Position numbers and translations under genes: made by a program | Notes under the pieces: generated by a model | The model's input: only the letters and a program-made list of their open reading frames with translations | Database searches by the model: none | What the model was told of the DNA's origin: nothing | Assembly: GCF_025567405.1 (NCBI RefSeq) | Contig: NZ_JAOQKJ010000008.1 | Span: forward strand, 136,862-200,861 | Direction: 5' to 3' | Origin: Suilimivivens aceti | GTDB taxonomy: Bacteria; Bacillota; Clostridia; Lachnospirales; Lachnospiraceae | DNA: 64,000 nucleotides | Part shown: positions 62,571-64,000 of the stretch, one piece after another | How positions within the stretch are numbered: position 1 is the stretch's first letter | How the letters are laid out: every line of letters begins with the position of its first letter

Positions 62571-62720
62571 TGACATAAAAAAGAATTCTGCTTGCAGGAT
62601 TCTCCGCCTGCGGCGGGTCGCTCCATGCGACATCTACCCTTCCGCCGCAGTGCGATCCTGCCCGGAGGGTTTTTTATGTCATTGGAACATTACGGAGTAA
62701 TTTCCTAATGACATAAAAAA
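62571..62720. repeat. Cluster of short inverted repeats in the leuA leader
   Basis: TGACATAAAAAA occurs at 62571-62582 and 62709-62720, and its exact inverse TTTTTTATGTCA at 62670-62681. The first pair encloses about 87 bp with internal hairpins (GAATTCTGC/GCAGGATTC next to the left end; CCCTTCCG/CGGAGGG next to the right end). The second pair encloses an ATTACGGAGTAAT palindrome. A close relative of the motif follows the gltB leader hairpin at 6149-6179. Confidence 0.7.
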
Positions 62721-63025
62721 TCTCTACAGAATGCATTCCGCATTTCTGTAGAGACGTAAAATCTTACGCGGTACCACTCTACTTCATGGTATTCCATGCT
62801 CTCATCAGACACGTTCCTGATCAGGATATGTCCTTCCCTCTTCTACGGCAGGATCCCGTCTGAACCTACACAGCCATGCATCACACTCATCGGCCTTCAG
62901 TCAGCTGCTCCAAGGTGAGTTCTCCTTCTGCTTCTGACTGTCTCGCACCAACCGGCAGTTCTCTGCTTTCCAGCGTAGGGTTACTATTCCTCTTCTTTGC
63001 ATTTCATCATCATTTCTGATGACAG
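62721..63025 (-). ncRNA. T-box leader riboswitch, leucine type
   Basis: On the minus strand the leader of leuA carries the T-box core AGAGTGGTACCGCG (about 62781-62767). A strong terminator follows (TCTCTACAGA/TCTGTAGAGA, 62721-62754) with a T6 tail. The stem I region has GAACTCACCTTGGAGC near 62922-62907, where CTC (62919-62917) is the candidate specifier, matching leucine tRNA. Uncharged leucine tRNA would stabilise the antiterminator and allow leuA expression. Stem I pairings were not drawn in full, so the 5' end is approximate. Confidence 0.9.
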
Positions 63026-63030
63026 ATTAA

Positions 63031-63059
63031 ATAGTATCATAGTTTCTTGATCTTATCAA
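63031..63059 (-). promoter_or_regulatory. Promoter of the T-box-leuA transcript
   Basis: On the minus strand TTGATA (63059-63054), 17 bp, TACTAT (63036-63031). Confidence 0.65.
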
Positions 63060-63090
63060 GTGGTTATTTTATCAAAATCCTTGATTTATT

Positions 63091-64000
63091 TTAATATTTT
63101 GATTTCTTCTCACCTCCTCTGAAGCATTGCTGCATTTCTTCCACCAGTGCAGGGGCACATTCAGCAGCTTTACAGATATCATCTACAGAAAATCCCATTC
63201 GCAGAAGATTACGGACTACAATTTTTGTCTTTTCTAAATTGCCTTCATTTCTTCCTTCATTTCTGCCCTCTCTTCTGCCTCTTTTTTCTCCCATGCTTTC
63301 TCTCTCTTCCAATAATTCTTCCAATGCCTGGCACATGTTGTATTCCTCCTCTTCCCCATTTATGGTCTTATATAAATCCTTCTTCTGAAGCATTGCTGCA
63401 TTGTCTGTCATGACTGCTATCGCTTCCCAGGTTTCTTTGCTCAGATGAGCATAAGCTTCATTTTTCATCAGCTCTGACATCTTCTCTTTATCCTTTCGGC
63501 AGTTCATCGCACGGAACAGCTGCTTTAAGCCGGAATGGAACTCTTCAAACCCTTTCTGTTCGTTGATACAAAATAATGTCAGTGGATAATCCTTAAACAA
63601 TGATCGAACTGATTCTTCTGGATCAAACTCCATCATATCCGACAGCTTCCTTGGCCCGTCCCATGGTTCCTCCCCGCTGTAGAGGCAGATCGTATAAACC
63701 GGATGCAGCCTGTCTGATCTCAGGATTCCTGAAAGCTTCTCATCCATGGTGGTTTTCAATTCTTCCTCAGATTCTTCCTTATGCCTTCCAAGAAGCCTCC
63801 GTTCCTGCTTTCTCTCCTTCAGCTGTCTGCTGTACTCTGCAGCATCATAGCCCATGCACCTAACCGGCATGCCATAGTCTATGTAGCTTTGGTTTTCTAC
63901 TGCCAGCACCTGCAGGATCATCCCTGAACGGTACCTCATTTTCACATCACGGATGATCTCCGTTCCTTTTTGCAGTGGCTTTCCTGGCTGCTTTTCCTCC
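63091..64000 (-). CDS. Rpn/PD-(D/E)XK nuclease family transposase-like protein, 5' end cut by the window
   Basis: At least 302 residues, open to the right edge. The segment VLAVENQSYIDYGMPVRCMGYDAAEYSRQL has the Glu-x-Gln form of the PD-(D/E)XK core of Rpn (YhgA-like) nucleases. YTICLYSGEEPWDGPRKLSDM follows. The middle part is helical, and the end has a repeat of Arg/Asn/Glu/Gly (REGRNEGRNEG) then a short helix typical of this group. Members are common in Lachnospiraceae, often in several copies, and can act as DNA endonucleases. The first catalytic Asp must lie outside the window. Confidence 0.72.
   Translation of the reverse strand, partial: EEKQPGKPLQKGTEIIRDVKMRYRSGMILQVLAVENQSYIDYGMPVRCMGYDAAEYSRQLKERKQERRLLGRHKEESEEELKTTMDEKLSGILRSDRLHPVYTICLYSGEEPWDGPRKLSDMMEFDPEESVRSLFKDYPLTLFCINEQKGFEEFHSGLKQLFRAMNCRKDKEKMSELMKNEAYAHLSKETWEAIAVMTDNAAMLQKKDLYKTINGEEEEYNMCQALEELLEERESMGEKRGRREGRNEGRNEGNLEKTKIVVRNLLRMGFSVDDICKAAECAPALVEEMQQCFRGGEKKSKY

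Overview
The window is a dense, mostly minus-strand piece of a low/mid-GC Gram-positive chromosome. The best guess is a gut Lachnospiraceae (Blautia-like) member. This is inferred from Firmicutes-type ribosome sites and terminators, a leucine T-box, rubrerythrin, many CUT1 sugar ABC operons with LacI/AraC regulators, a cellobiose phosphorylase, YesM/YesN signalling and a DUF5685 protein. No species can be fixed from sequence reading alone.

Layout. 1-6.3 kb: gltB-gltD (glutamate synthase) behind a leader holding an immediate terminator-like hairpin. 6.3-9.9 kb: CPBP protease, HAD phosphatase, S1-domain protein, rubrerythrin, flavin reductase. 10-11.5 kb: an ABC-F ATPase on the plus strand. 11.6-12.9 kb: DegV and a MarR regulator with a nested palindromic operator. 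13-16.5 kb: glycogen phosphorylase under a LacI-family regulator. 16.5-17.8 kb: CheY plus a CheC/CheX-motif phosphatase. 18-25.8 kb: GH3 glycosidase, AraC regulator, sugar ABC importer and YesL. 25.8-29.1 kb: tRNA-Leu, a cation exchanger, a MATE pump and a six-gene tRNA operon. 29.1-32.8 kb: YfcE, RdgB, amidase, a THUMP methyltransferase and a small Asn-rich protein. 32.9-40.2 kb: a second sugar ABC importer, LacI regulator and cellobiose phosphorylase. 40.3-43.3 kb: cardiolipin synthase, pyridoxine-type kinase and an unknown protein. 43.4-53.7 kb: two stand-alone sugar-binding proteins, a YesM-like kinase and a YesN-like regulator, next to a galactose-type mglBAC transporter whose permease has a long N-terminal coiled-coil extension. 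54-58 kb: tRNA-Arg, cytidylate-kinase-like protein, polar amino-acid ABC transporter and a PuuD-type amidotransferase. 58-60.4 kb: DnaJ-like, DUF5685, zinc-ribbon and a 39-residue membrane protein. 60.5-63.1 kb: a 2-isopropylmalate synthase fused to an AraC-type DNA-binding domain, under a leucine T-box followed by a cluster of short inverted repeats. The right edge cuts a Rpn/PD-(D/E)XK nuclease-like gene.

How parts fit together. Two import-and-phosphorolysis or hydrolysis modules (GH3 with its ABC/AraC; GH94 with its ABC/LacI) and glycogen phosphorylase cover oligosaccharide use. The Mgl transporter sits behind a promoter with 21-bp direct repeats, which fits activation by the adjacent YesN regulator. 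Its kinase probably takes input from the two tethered sugar-binding proteins. The most striking single object is the LeuA-AraC fusion: a leucine-pathway enzyme whose C-terminus is a complete DNA-binding domain, itself controlled by a leucine T-box.
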